NCBI RefSeq assembly: GCF_030845195.1
Contig: NZ_CP132543.1
Location: forward strand, 1,629,501 to 1,693,500
Length of the DNA: 64,000 bases
Direction of reading: 5' to 3'
From: Sanyastnella coralliicola
GTDB taxonomy: Bacteria; Bacteroidota; Bacteroidia; Flavobacteriales_D; Sanyastnellaceae
Below, piece after piece: positions 1 through 7,538 of this stretch. The stretch's first letter is position 1; each line of letters begins with the position of its first letter. The notes beneath the pieces are model-generated. The model did no database searches. It was given only the letters and a program-made list of their open reading frames with translations, and had not been told where the DNA came from. The position numbers and the translations under genes are program-made.

Positions 1-206
1 TCTAAAAACACATTCGCCTGGTCACCTTTCCAGACGTGAAGAATGTACCAGAAACCTAGCTGAACCACCGTGTCTATTCGGTCGTATGGAATCTCTCTTG
101 AATCATAGCAATCAACGAGAGGAAGGTCTTCAATCGCGTAGTCGAATTCTTGAGTGTGGGCGACTATGCTTGGCAGAAGCAAGAAGATGAACAGGAGTTT
201 TCGCAT
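1..206 (-). CDS. Secreted protein of unknown function, C-terminal part outside window
   Basis: Reading the minus strand from the ATG at 206 gives an open frame of 68 codons that runs off the left edge. It begins MRKLLFIFLLLPSIVAHTQE, a clear signal peptide with a probable cleavage near A-H-T-Q, followed by a soluble stretch (FDYAIEDLPLVDCYDSRE). The visible part resembles no family I can name, and its length is unknown because the stop lies outside. It is on the same strand as the aldehyde dehydrogenase upstream, with about 85 bp between them, so it could be the last gene of that transcription unit. Confidence 0.7.
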   Translation of the reverse strand, partial: MRKLLFIFLLLPSIVAHTQEFDYAIEDLPLVDCYDSREIPYDRIDTVVQLGFWYILHVWKGDQANVFL

Positions 207-291
207 GATGCAATAAACGCTGCTAAAACTACCTAGAAGAAAGAATCCATTAGTTGTGTCTGACGACCATGAATCCGCTTCGAATCAGAGA

Positions 292-1644
292 TTATTTGAT
301 CACTACGGCTTTACGATTTACAAAGCTCAAGATGCCATCTCTTCCCAGTTCACGGCCATATCCAGAAATCTTAACCCCGCCGAACGGTACACGAGGGTCT
401 GACTTAACGAAATCGTTGATAAATACCGCCCCCTCAGCAAACGATGAGATGTGCTCACGGATAGACTCCTTGTCAGTTGTGAATACGCTCACTCCAAGCC
501 CGAACTTGCTGTTGTTCGACAAGGCGATGGCTTCATCTAACGTCTCAAACACCGTCACCGCTGCTAATGGACCAAAGGTTTCTTCTTTAAAAACATCCAT
601 TTCTGGCGTGACCTTCGCTAAGACGGTAGGTTCAAATAAGGCTTTGTTTCGCGTTCCTCCTACCAAGAGTTCTGCGCCTTGAGCTATGGATGATGTCATT
701 TGTTGTTCTAACTCAATCGCCAAATCTTCGCGGGCCATTGGGCCAATGTCAGTGTCTAATTGGTTTGGATCACCCACCTTCAATTGTTGTACACGACCGA
801 CAAGCGCTTCTAGAAATGAATCATGAATATCTGACTGCAACAAGAGTCGTTTAGCGGCGATACAGCTTTGTCCGTTGTTCTGGAACCGCCCTGTCGTGAA
901 AGCTTCCAGAGCTTGTTCCAGATCAGCATCGTTGAGTACAATGAATGCATTGCTCCCTCCTAGTTCTAAAAGGCTTGGCTTGATATGTTTTCCTGCAAGC
1001 ATGGCTATGTTGGCGCCCGCTTTTTCACTTCCTGTTAAGGTAACTGCGTTGATTCTAGGGTCACTCAAAATGCTGTCCATAGAAGCACCTGAGACTTTCA
1101 ATGCTTGAAGCGCGTAAGATGGAAATCCGGCGTCTTCCAAGAGATTCGTCATCGATTCCGCGCTAGCGAAAACGTTAGAAGCATGCTTTAAGACACACAC
1201 ATTACCCGCAGCCAATGCAGGAATGATGAAGCGGAAGACTTGCCAGAGAGGATAATTCCATGGCATCACACCCAAAACAACACCGAGCGGATCAAAGCGT
1301 ACGAAGGTCTCTTGTCCTTCAATATCGATGGTTTCATCTGCTAGCATGGTAGCCGCTTCTTCAGCGTAATACCGACACAACCAAGCACATTTCTCAACTT
1401 CCGCGACTCCTTGTTGGAATGGTTTGCCCATTTCTTTGGTCATCGTCGTGGCCAAGGAACTTTTCCGCTCAAGTAAAAGACTTGACAACGAACGTATAAG
1501 GGCCGTGCGTTGTTTTAGTGGAGTTCGATGCCATGCAGCTTTTCCTTCGTCGGCTCGAGAAAGAATGCCATCGAGCTCTTCGCTGCTATGAGGTTCGTAG
1601 CTAGCCCACTGTTCTTGTGTGTATGGATCGGTTGAATTAAACAT
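292..1644 (-). CDS. NAD(P)-dependent aldehyde dehydrogenase, succinate-semialdehyde dehydrogenase-like
   Basis: 450 residues covering one complete aldehyde dehydrogenase fold. The Asn motif PWNYPLWQ, the general-base Glu in LELGGSNAF and the nucleophilic Cys in NNGQSCIAAKR are all present. The short length and the PWNYPLWQVFR context resemble the YneI/Sad-type semialdehyde dehydrogenases; the exact substrate is not fixed by sequence. It should oxidise an aldehyde to the acid with NAD(P)+ in the cytoplasm. Its ATG (1642-1644) overlaps the stop of the M28 peptidase gene by one base, so the two are co-transcribed. A copy of the 13-bp word (1156-1168) sits in it and encodes F-A-S-A-E-S where other ALDHs have an ordinary helix, without changing the length. 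Confidence 0.9.
   Translation of the reverse strand: MFNSTDPYTQEQWASYEPHSSEELDGILSRADEGKAAWHRTPLKQRTALIRSLSSLLLERKSSLATTMTKEMGKPFQQGVAEVEKCAWLCRYYAEEAATMLADETIDIEGQETFVRFDPLGVVLGVMPWNYPLWQVFRFIIPALAAGNVCVLKHASNVFASAESMTNLLEDAGFPSYALQALKVSGASMDSILSDPRINAVTLTGSEKAGANIAMLAGKHIKPSLLELGGSNAFIVLNDADLEQALEAFTTGRFQNNGQSCIAAKRLLLQSDIHDSFLEALVGRVQQLKVGDPNQLDTDIGPMAREDLAIELEQQMTSSIAQGAELLVGGTRNKALFEPTVLAKVTPEMDVFKEETFGPLAAVTVFETLDEAIALSNNSKFGLGVSVFTTDKESIREHISSFAEGAVFINDFVKSDPRVPFGGVKISGYGRELGRDGILSFVNRKAVVIK
1156..1168 (-). repeat. 13-bp word, exact copy
   Basis: CGCTAGCGCGGAA on the minus strand, inside the aldehyde dehydrogenase gene; extended match TTTTCGC before and TCGAT after. Confidence 0.9.
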
Positions 1645-2951
1645 TAGTCCCAGATTACGTCAAAGGACTTCTCCGTTCCCTCGCGCATGACTTTTACTAC
1701 TGTGGTGTCTCCTTCTTCAAAAATGCCAAGACCTTCCATGTATGTATTCATGTCGGTCACGGCGTGGTCACCCATTTGGGTAACTACATCTCCTTTGATG
1801 ATGCCAGCGTTGAAGGCCGGACGATCCTCAGAAACACCATCGATGCGCATTCCTTCCCCATCAAACATATAATCAGGAACCACGCCTAGCGTCACATTAA
1901 ACCGAGGTGAATCGTCTTTTGATTGATCTTTTGTCTTGGTGAATTCTAGCTTCGCTTCATCATCTAATTCCAACACAATTCTTTCCACAAAATCAGCGAC
2001 CATTAGTATGCCTTCATAATTAATCTTCTCTGGATCATCTGTAGGCTTGTGGTAGTCTTCGTGTTGCCCCGTAAAGAAATGGAGTACTGGCATGTCGGCT
2101 AGGTAAAAGCTTGTGTGATCAGACGGACCCACTCCTGATTCATGGAAAACAAGGGCAAGGCTATCAATATTCACTTGATTCACCAGATCATTCCAAACAG
2201 GAGAAGTTCCTGTACCGTATACCGCCAATGAACTGTCTTCTTTCATACGTCCGACCATATCCATATTGATCATATAATTGACCGTATTCAAATCTATGGT
2301 TGGGTTATCTACAAAGTGGTTTGAGCCGTAAAGTCCTTTCTCTTCTCCACTGAACGACATGAACAGCACATTGTAATTCAATGGTTGTGCGCTCAAACGT
2401 TCTGCTAGTAGAATCAAAGCGGAAATTCCTGAAGCATTGTCATCCGCACCGTTGTGGATTTCTGAATCCCCAATAAATAGTGAGTTCTCATCTCCCATCC
2501 CGAGGTGATCATGGTGGGCTCCGATGATGATTGTTTCTGACGCGCCATTATCCAACATTCCAATTACGTTCTTCCCTGTTAGATTCTGTACAAGTGCCAT
2601 TCCGATGCTTGTTGAATCACCTGATCCATGGCGTTGGATTGGTGGATGCGGTCTAAAAGAAAACGCTTGAAAGAAGCTACTGCTATCACCAAATGGCTTC
2701 AGTCCTAACTCTTCGAATCGAGATGCAACATATGCTGCTGCTTTTGCTTCTCCTTCGGTTCCTGTGCCTCGTCCTTCAAGTGAATCACTTGCCATGAACT
2801 CGATAATTGCTTGTAGTTCTGCGATATCTCTTCCGTGTTCATCTCTGACTGGTGAGCATGAAGAAAACCAAGCTGTGATCATGGCTAGCGCCGAAAAGAT
2901 GACAGAGGTGCGGAACGCCAAGGTCTCACTTAATTGAGGTATTCTGATCAT
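1644..2951 (-). CDS. M28 family zinc aminopeptidase lipoprotein with C-terminal PDZ domain
   Basis: 435 residues from the ATG at 2951, chosen because it starts directly before a lipoprotein signal (hydrophobic run ending F-S-S-C). A TTG further upstream is possible but adds only a short polar extension. M28 metal ligands are visible in order: H and D in GAHHDHLGMG, D in HNGADDNASG, the Glu pair in SGEEKGLYGS, D in NMDMVGR and H in GPSDHTSFY. The last ~90 residues form a PDZ domain (GVVPDYMF, then AGIIKGDVVTQMG). The family cleaves N-terminal residues from peptides; the lipid anchor places it in the envelope. It is followed with one-base overlap by the aldehyde dehydrogenase. Confidence 0.9.
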   Translation of the reverse strand: MIRIPQLSETLAFRTSVIFSALAMITAWFSSCSPVRDEHGRDIAELQAIIEFMASDSLEGRGTGTEGEAKAAAYVASRFEELGLKPFGDSSSFFQAFSFRPHPPIQRHGSGDSTSIGMALVQNLTGKNVIGMLDNGASETIIIGAHHDHLGMGDENSLFIGDSEIHNGADDNASGISALILLAERLSAQPLNYNVLFMSFSGEEKGLYGSNHFVDNPTIDLNTVNYMINMDMVGRMKEDSSLAVYGTGTSPVWNDLVNQVNIDSLALVFHESGVGPSDHTSFYLADMPVLHFFTGQHEDYHKPTDDPEKINYEGILMVADFVERIVLELDDEAKLEFTKTKDQSKDDSPRFNVTLGVVPDYMFDGEGMRIDGVSEDRPAFNAGIIKGDVVTQMGDHAVTDMNTYMEGLGIFEEGDTTVVKVMREGTEKSFDVIWD

Positions 2952-3012
2952 TTTTGAAACTGTTGAGGAGGTCAATTGTTACCTTCGCACGAAACTAAGG
3001 AGGAAGCGTGAT

Positions 3013-4179
3013 ATGAAAAAGCTATTCGGCTTATTTGCACTGGCATTGTTAGTAAGTGCTTGCAATAACGGAAACCCAACTGCTACGGAAGAAACCACAG
3101 CTGAAGTGGAGGCAGCCAACCCACATGAAGGTCATCACGGGGAGCACCACGGACACCATGGAATGGAGGCTGAGGAAGAAGAACGAGTTCATTACGATGA
3201 AGAGGTTCACCTCAAAAATGTACGTCAGCTAACCTATGGTGGAGATAATGCAGAAGCATACTGGAGCTTTGATGATCAATCATTGGTGTTCCAGGCCAAC
3301 AACCCGGCCTGGGGAACAAGCTGTGATCAGATCTATGTGATGAACCTTGCAGATGGAACTCCTGATAGCATCCCTCCTGCCATGGTTTCGACGAGTCTTG
3401 GACGTACAACATGTGCTTACTTCATGCCTGGAGACACCACAATCATCTACGCTTCTACCCACCTAGGGGACGACGAATGTCCTCCAGTACCAGAGCGTAA
3501 AGAAGGACGTTATGTATGGCCTATCTACGATAGCTATGACATTTTCGTAGCTGATCTTGAAGGTAACATCGTTAGTCAATACACTGACAACCCAGGTTAC
3601 GATGCTGAGGCAACACTTTCACCTAACGGAGACAAAATCGTGTTTACAAGCACGCGCAGTGGTGACCTTGAACTCTACGTGATGAATGTTGACGGAACCG
3701 AAGTAACGCAGATCACGAATGAATTGGGCTACGATGGCGGGGCGTTCTTTTCACCTGACGGAAGCAAGATCGTATGGCGTGCTAGTCGTCCGACGACAGC
3801 TGAAGAAGTTGAAAAGTACAAAGGCCTGCTATCAGAAGGATTGGTTGAGCCAACGAACATGGAGCTTTTCGTAGCCAATGCAGATGGAAGCGATGCTCGT
3901 CAGATCACTGAGTTAGGAAACGCGAATTGGGCGCCATTCTTCCACCCGAGCGGTGAGAAGATCTTGTTCTCATCAAACCACATGAGTGAACGCGGCTTCC
4001 CTTTCAACTTGTTCATGATCAATCTTGACGGAACAGGACTAGAGCAAGTGACATTTGATAGTGCGTTTGACAGTTTCCCAATGTTCTCGAATGACGGGAA
4101 GTACTTGGTGTTTGGTAGTAACCGAAACAACGGACGCACACGTTCAACGAACCTTTTCTTGGCTGAATGGGTTGATTAG
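3013..4179 (+). CDS. TolB-like beta-propeller (PD40) lipoprotein with His-rich N-terminus
   Basis: 388 residues. The signal peptide ends in a clear lipobox (LVSAC). Residues ~38-50 are a histidine-rich stretch (HEGHHGEHHGHHG), followed by an acidic linker. The rest consists of repeated PD40/WD40-like blades with motifs such as ATLSPNGDKIVFTSTRSGD and FFSPDGSKIVWRAS, as in TolB-type propellers. It lacks the TolB N-terminal domain, so it is a propeller lipoprotein and not true TolB. Unusually for this window a good Shine-Dalgarno (aaggagg) lies about 12 bases before the ATG. It is divergent from the M28 peptidase, with a shared 60-bp promoter region. The His-rich segment may bind metal (inference). 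Confidence 0.85.
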   Translation: MKKLFGLFALALLVSACNNGNPTATEETTAEVEAANPHEGHHGEHHGHHGMEAEEEERVHYDEEVHLKNVRQLTYGGDNAEAYWSFDDQSLVFQANNPAWGTSCDQIYVMNLADGTPDSIPPAMVSTSLGRTTCAYFMPGDTTIIYASTHLGDDECPPVPERKEGRYVWPIYDSYDIFVADLEGNIVSQYTDNPGYDAEATLSPNGDKIVFTSTRSGDLELYVMNVDGTEVTQITNELGYDGGAFFSPDGSKIVWRASRPTTAEEVEKYKGLLSEGLVEPTNMELFVANADGSDARQITELGNANWAPFFHPSGEKILFSSNHMSERGFPFNLFMINLDGTGLEQVTFDSAFDSFPMFSNDGKYLVFGSNRNNGRTRSTNLFLAEWVD

Positions 4180-4209
4180 GCTTTAGGCCTTAGGCCATAG
4201 GCGTTAGAT

Positions 4210-4350
4210 ATGACTGAGGAGAATAACAAGAAGGGACTTATTGCTTGGATCAAGCGGATTGGAATCTGGGCCTTTCTGTTCTTTCTATTGAAAGGAATAG
4301 GCTGGCTACTGTTGATCTATTTTGGAATAGACCTTTTTGGATGTAATTAA
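4210..4350 (+). CDS. Small single-pass membrane protein (46 aa)
   Basis: ATG at 4210, stop TAA at 4348-4350. The product starts MTEENNKKGLIAWIKRIG and continues with a hydrophobic span (WAFLFFLLKGIGWLLLIYFG). Positive residues before the span predict the N-terminus in the cytoplasm. Tiny proteins of this shape recur in Flavobacteriales genomes, but I know of no function. It ends exactly at a strong terminator (4353-4377). It may be read through from the propeller lipoprotein gene 30 bp upstream; the gap holds short TTAGGC-like repeats. Confidence 0.65.
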   Translation: MTEENNKKGLIAWIKRIGIWAFLFFLLKGIGWLLLIYFGIDLFGCN

Positions 4351-4352
4351 AA

Positions 4353-4377
4353 AAAGGCGCCTTACGGGCGCCTTTCT
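4353..4377. terminator. Bidirectional rho-independent terminator
   Basis: Perfect 9-bp stem AAAGGCGCC / GGCGCCTTT with a short loop, flanked by an A-run on the left and a T-run on the right. It serves the plus-strand small membrane gene and the minus-strand DUF4870 gene, which converge here. Confidence 0.85.
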
Positions 4378-4396
4378 TTTTATCTAGAGATCTCAA

Positions 4397-4747
4397 TTAT
4401 GAGATAAAGCGAATAGTCATTGGGTACTTGTAATCTTTACCACCTGAAGCGGCGATCGTTGCAAGGATTACGAAGACAAACGCGGCAATTCCGAGGGCAA
4501 TCGCCAAGAATACACCGATCACAATAACGGCTAATATGATGCAAACAACCATATAGATCATAACACTGATCTGAAAATTCAATGATTCCTTTGCATGACG
4601 TGCGATAAAGTCGCTTTCATCCTTCTTCACTAGCCAGATAACTAGAGGTACAATCCAGGCTCCGATGAGGGTTCCAATGTGTGCAAGAAGCGCCACCGTT
4701 TTCTCATCTTGACTTGGTGGCTCTGTAATTTGATCTAATGATTCCAT
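4397..4747 (-). CDS. DUF4870 domain membrane protein
   Basis: 116 residues from the ATG at 4747 (MESLDQITEPPSQDEK). An in-frame ATG at 4801 would add 18 residues, but that stretch reads as promoter (TATCTTTA), so the inner start is preferred. The body is a DUF4870/Tic20-like domain: the motif LLAHIGTLIGAWIVPLVIWL, a charged loop KKDESDFIARHAKESLNFQ, then two further hydrophobic spans. The HAKESLNFQ motif is the family hallmark. The function of the family is not established. The gene stands alone between a glycosyltransferase and the convergent terminator. Confidence 0.85.
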   Translation of the reverse strand: MESLDQITEPPSQDEKTVALLAHIGTLIGAWIVPLVIWLVKKDESDFIARHAKESLNFQISVMIYMVVCIILAVIVIGVFLAIALGIAAFVFVILATIAASGGKDYKYPMTIRFIS

Positions 4748-4835
4748 AGTGTTTTTTTGTTGGTATAAAGATACTTCCGAAACAGGCGCGAAGTTGACCA
4801 TTTAATACGAACTTCTGTACGCTCGCCACAATTTT

Positions 4836-5558
4836 TCAGTCTTTCGGGTGTTTTAAGAGGCTGAAATAGCGCTCCTTTATTAATTCTGGAGCTACTCCCT
4901 CCTTCCACATTTTATAGGCTTTATAGTTCGCGCGCTGCACTTGTAGGTAGCTGTTTGCTTTGTACTTGCGTGGACTCACTTTTACGCTTCCGGGTAATCT
5001 GTGGTAGTGAATACTGATCGATTCCGCGCGAGCGAAAAGATCATACTCCTCCATAATACAGTGACTCTCTGAAAATCCTTCAAGACGATCAAAGGCATCA
5101 CGAAGAATAAAGACCGTTTGATCACCACCCCTACATACCATTTTATTGAATCTTGTGAACATTGAATTCAGCTTCAATAAAGGACGAGCAGATTGAAAGT
5201 CGAATGCATAGCCTCCCAGTTGATGTCCTGATTCTACAGCCTTGTGAATATCATTAAAGAATGTGAGCGGCGGCAAGGTGTCCGCGTGCACAAACCAAAG
5301 GATTGGGGCTTGAGCAGCACGAGCACCCAAATTCATCTGAACAGCCCGAGACCGTTGTGTTTCATTTTCAATTGAGATCAATTTCACATTCACGAAGGAA
5401 GCTACAACCTGTGCAGTGCGGTCTGAAGACATGGCATCAACTACGATAACCTCACAGTTTGAAATAGCCGGTGACTGTTCTAAATGAGTCAAAAGCACAC
5501 CGATGTACTTCTCCTCATTTAAGGTAGGTATGACGATACTAATCTTTGGTAGAGGCAT
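4836..5558 (-). CDS. Family 2 glycosyltransferase, TIGR04283-type
   Basis: 240 residues from the ATG at 5558. A GTG at 5597 would add 13 unlikely residues that overlap the divergent gene's control region. GT-A fold motifs are present: IVIPTLNEEKYIG at the N-terminus, IVVDAMSSDRT, and the metal-site segment WFVHADT. Overall length and the GGYAFDFQSARPLL segment fit the TIGR04283 group of family 2 transferases. Donor and acceptor cannot be read from sequence. It contains a one-mismatch copy of the 13-bp word (5022-5034) encoding F-A-R-A-E-S. It is divergent from the DUF547 gene. Confidence 0.87.
   Translation of the reverse strand: MPLPKISIVIPTLNEEKYIGVLLTHLEQSPAISNCEVIVVDAMSSDRTAQVVASFVNVKLISIENETQRSRAVQMNLGARAAQAPILWFVHADTLPPLTFFNDIHKAVESGHQLGGYAFDFQSARPLLKLNSMFTRFNKMVCRGGDQTVFILRDAFDRLEGFSESHCIMEEYDLFARAESISIHYHRLPGSVKVSPRKYKANSYLQVQRANYKAYKMWKEGVAPELIKERYFSLLKHPKD
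5022..5034 (-). repeat. 13-bp word, one mismatch (CGCTcGCGCGGAA)
   Basis: Inside the glycosyltransferase gene. The flanks are as conserved as in exact copies (TTTT before, TCGAT after), so the mismatch at the fifth base does not weaken the call. Confidence 0.85.
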
Positions 5559-5629
5559 CTGTCCAAATTTGCAATATCTCTGGGATGAATTTGTCACAAA
5601 GTCCTCGCATCTTTGGAAAAATCATCCAT

Positions 5630-6379
5630 ATGCTTAGAATCTCTGCGCTTATATTCCTTGGTTACATTATACTTGGCTGCGGTGTGGGTCAAGTTCATTC
5701 AGACTCCCCTCCCTTCCGTCATGACCGATGGAACAGCCTGGTAGAGAAGCACGTCTCCGAAGATGGATGGGTCAATTATGACGGGTTCATTGCAGATAGC
5801 GTCTTACTCAATTCCTACTTAGATCTAGTGGAAACCCACCACCCCAATCAGAAGTGGAGCATCACAGAGCAAAAAGCTTATTGGATTAACGCTTACAACG
5901 CATTTACCGTGCGATTAATCATTCGAAATTATCCCACGGAGAGCATTAAAGATTTGGGTGGTTCGCTATATAAGATCAATACCCCTTGGGATATCCGGTT
6001 TATTATGATCGAAGGACAAGACTATGATCTGAATAACATCGAGCACGATATTCTACGCAAACAATGGGATGACCCACGTATTCATTTCGCGATCAACTGC
6101 GCTAGCGTGAGCTGTCCGAAACTACTGAACCATTCATTTAGTAGCGATGTCTTGAACGTTCAGTTAGATCAAGCTGCACGTGATTTCATCAATGACCCTT
6201 CTCGTAATACGATAACCGCTGAACGTGCTGAGCTGAGCCGAATTTTTAAGTGGTTCAAAGGCGACTTCACTAAAGAAATGGAGCTCTGGGAGTACATTAA
6301 TCAGTTCAGCGTGGTTAAGATCACAGCTGATACAAAGATCTCATTCAAGGAGTACGACTGGAACTTGAATAGTCAATAA
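5630..6379 (+). CDS. DUF547 domain lipoprotein
   Basis: 249 residues from the ATG at 5630, chosen because it gives a compact lipoprotein signal (MLRISALIFLGYIILGC) and lies 14 bases after a TTTG promoter box. Earlier in-frame starts at 5585 or 5546 would put extra polar residues before the signal. The DUF547 core is recognised by QKAYWINAYNAFTVRLI and by HFAINCASVSCP, with conserved Asn, His and Cys. The family's activity is unknown to me, although the conserved H/C pattern suggests an enzyme fold. The downstream Omp85-like gene is 33 bp away but has its own promoter box. Confidence 0.87.
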   Translation: MLRISALIFLGYIILGCGVGQVHSDSPPFRHDRWNSLVEKHVSEDGWVNYDGFIADSVLLNSYLDLVETHHPNQKWSITEQKAYWINAYNAFTVRLIIRNYPTESIKDLGGSLYKINTPWDIRFIMIEGQDYDLNNIEHDILRKQWDDPRIHFAINCASVSCPKLLNHSFSSDVLNVQLDQAARDFINDPSRNTITAERAELSRIFKWFKGDFTKEMELWEYINQFSVVKITADTKISFKEYDWNLNSQ

Positions 6380-6385
6380 TGGGCT

Positions 6386-6393
6386 TACCTTTG
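6386..6393 (+). promoter_or_regulatory. Bacteroidota -7 promoter box TACCTTTG
   Basis: Exact match to TAnnTTTG, 19 bases before the TTG start of the Omp85-like gene. Confidence 0.55.
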
Positions 6394-6412
6394 TTCTAGA
6401 AGACCTTACGAC

Positions 6413-7483
6413 TTGCGCCGAATTCTACTTTTTCTTGTCCTGGCTCTGCCTTTGATTTCTTCTGGTCAGTCTGATCCAGAGGCGAGAAAGAACACCTTCT
6501 TCCCCATCCCAGTGGCGTTTTGGACGCCTGAAACCAGAATTGGTGTGGGAGCCGCGCTCATTTACAACTTTTACCTCGACAAGTCAGACACCATCTCCCC
6601 TCCTAGCCAACTGCAAGGTGGTTTTGCCATTACTCAAGAACGACAACAGTTGTATTATTTACCCTACAAACTTTGGTGGGGTGAGCGGCAGAATTACGCC
6701 TTTGGAGAAGTTGGTTATTACAAGTACAACTACTTCTTCTACGGTGTAGGTAATGATGACGCTAACGCGGAAGAGCGATACGGAGTTGATTTCACAAGAA
6801 TTCGAGTGAACTACTTAAGGCAAGTGCTGAAAACGAATCGCGGCGGATGGAGCTTAGGTGCACGTGCCTGGATTGAAGACTGGACCTTCACTGAATTTGA
6901 AGACGAAGGAGCGCTGGCTTCAGGGAGAATTAACGGAGCTGAAGGAGGTCTGACCATTGACCCGGGCTTTATCATCTTCGGAGACTATCGTGACAACGTT
7001 TACAACCCTAGTCGTGGTAGTTACCTCGAGCTTGTCACCCAACATAGCACCGGAGACTTTCGATTTCATCGATACCGTGTAGATGCGCGTGTCTATAACA
7101 AGATCGCGAAACCCGTTCTCTGGGCAAATCAAGTCTTTGTGGATGTAACCACTGGAGACACTCCCTTCTACATGATGACTATGCTCGGTGGCACAAAACG
7201 TATGCGAGGGTATTACGAAGGACGTTTTCGAGATAAGTCAGGTGTGCTCTATCAAACAGAGTTAAGAGCCAAGATTTGGCGAAGATGGGGAGCAGTAGCT
7301 TTCTTTTCTGCCGGAATTGTCGATCGTAATCCGAACTATTGGTCAATCGCCAATTTGAGAAATGCAGGCGGAGCTGGAATACGATTCCTACTTGACCCTG
7401 AAAAGAACATCAACGTGCGATTTGACGTGGCTGCAGGTCCAGGAAGCACACAATTCTACTTCACTGTAGGCGAAGCCTTTTAA
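6413..7483 (+). CDS. Omp85/D15-type outer-membrane beta-barrel protein without POTRA domains
   Basis: 356 residues with a TTG start; no ATG is available and the signal peptide (RRILLFLVLALPLISSGQS) begins right there. The mature protein is only the barrel: alternating aromatic strands from residue ~30 onward, then the L6-type motif GGTKRMRGYYEGRFRDK near residue 265 and a terminal aromatic strand FYFTVGEAF, as in bacterial surface antigen D15 proteins. No POTRA repeats precede it, so a BamA role is unlikely; Bacteroidota carry many such short barrels of unclear function. A variant 13-bp word lies at 6760-6772 (D-A-N-A-E-E). Confidence 0.85.
   Translation: MRRILLFLVLALPLISSGQSDPEARKNTFFPIPVAFWTPETRIGVGAALIYNFYLDKSDTISPPSQLQGGFAITQERQQLYYLPYKLWWGERQNYAFGEVGYYKYNYFFYGVGNDDANAEERYGVDFTRIRVNYLRQVLKTNRGGWSLGARAWIEDWTFTEFEDEGALASGRINGAEGGLTIDPGFIIFGDYRDNVYNPSRGSYLELVTQHSTGDFRFHRYRVDARVYNKIAKPVLWANQVFVDVTTGDTPFYMMTMLGGTKRMRGYYEGRFRDKSGVLYQTELRAKIWRRWGAVAFFSAGIVDRNPNYWSIANLRNAGGAGIRFLLDPEKNINVRFDVAAGPGSTQFYFTVGEAF
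6760..6772 (+). repeat. 13-bp word, one mismatch (CGCTAaCGCGGAA)
   Basis: Inside the Omp85-like gene, co-oriented with it and read D-A-N-A-E-E. Confidence 0.7.
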
Positions 7484-7490
7484 AAAAGAA

Positions 7491-7514
7491 AGGGCCCGCA
7501 ATCTGACGGGCCCT
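7491..7514. terminator. Convergent terminator hairpin
   Basis: 8-bp stem AGGGCCCG / CGGGCCCT with an 8-base loop, preceded by an A-run on the plus strand. It lies between the Omp85-like gene and the convergent giant repeat gene. Confidence 0.75.
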
Positions 7515-7538
7515 CTCCTCCTTACAATCCAAACAATC

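Noticed and set aside
2882-2894. GGCTAGCGCCGAA in the M28 gene as a copy
   Set aside because: Two mismatches, one outside the central variable bases, and no conserved flanks.
4180-4209. TTAGGC-like short tandem words between the propeller lipoprotein and the small membrane protein genes
   Set aside because: Only about three imperfect units; too short and degenerate to call a repeat array.
6099-6110. GCGCTAGCG in the DUF547 gene as a copy of the word
   Set aside because: The GGAA half is missing and the bases encode the conserved family motif N-C-A-S-V-S-C-P.
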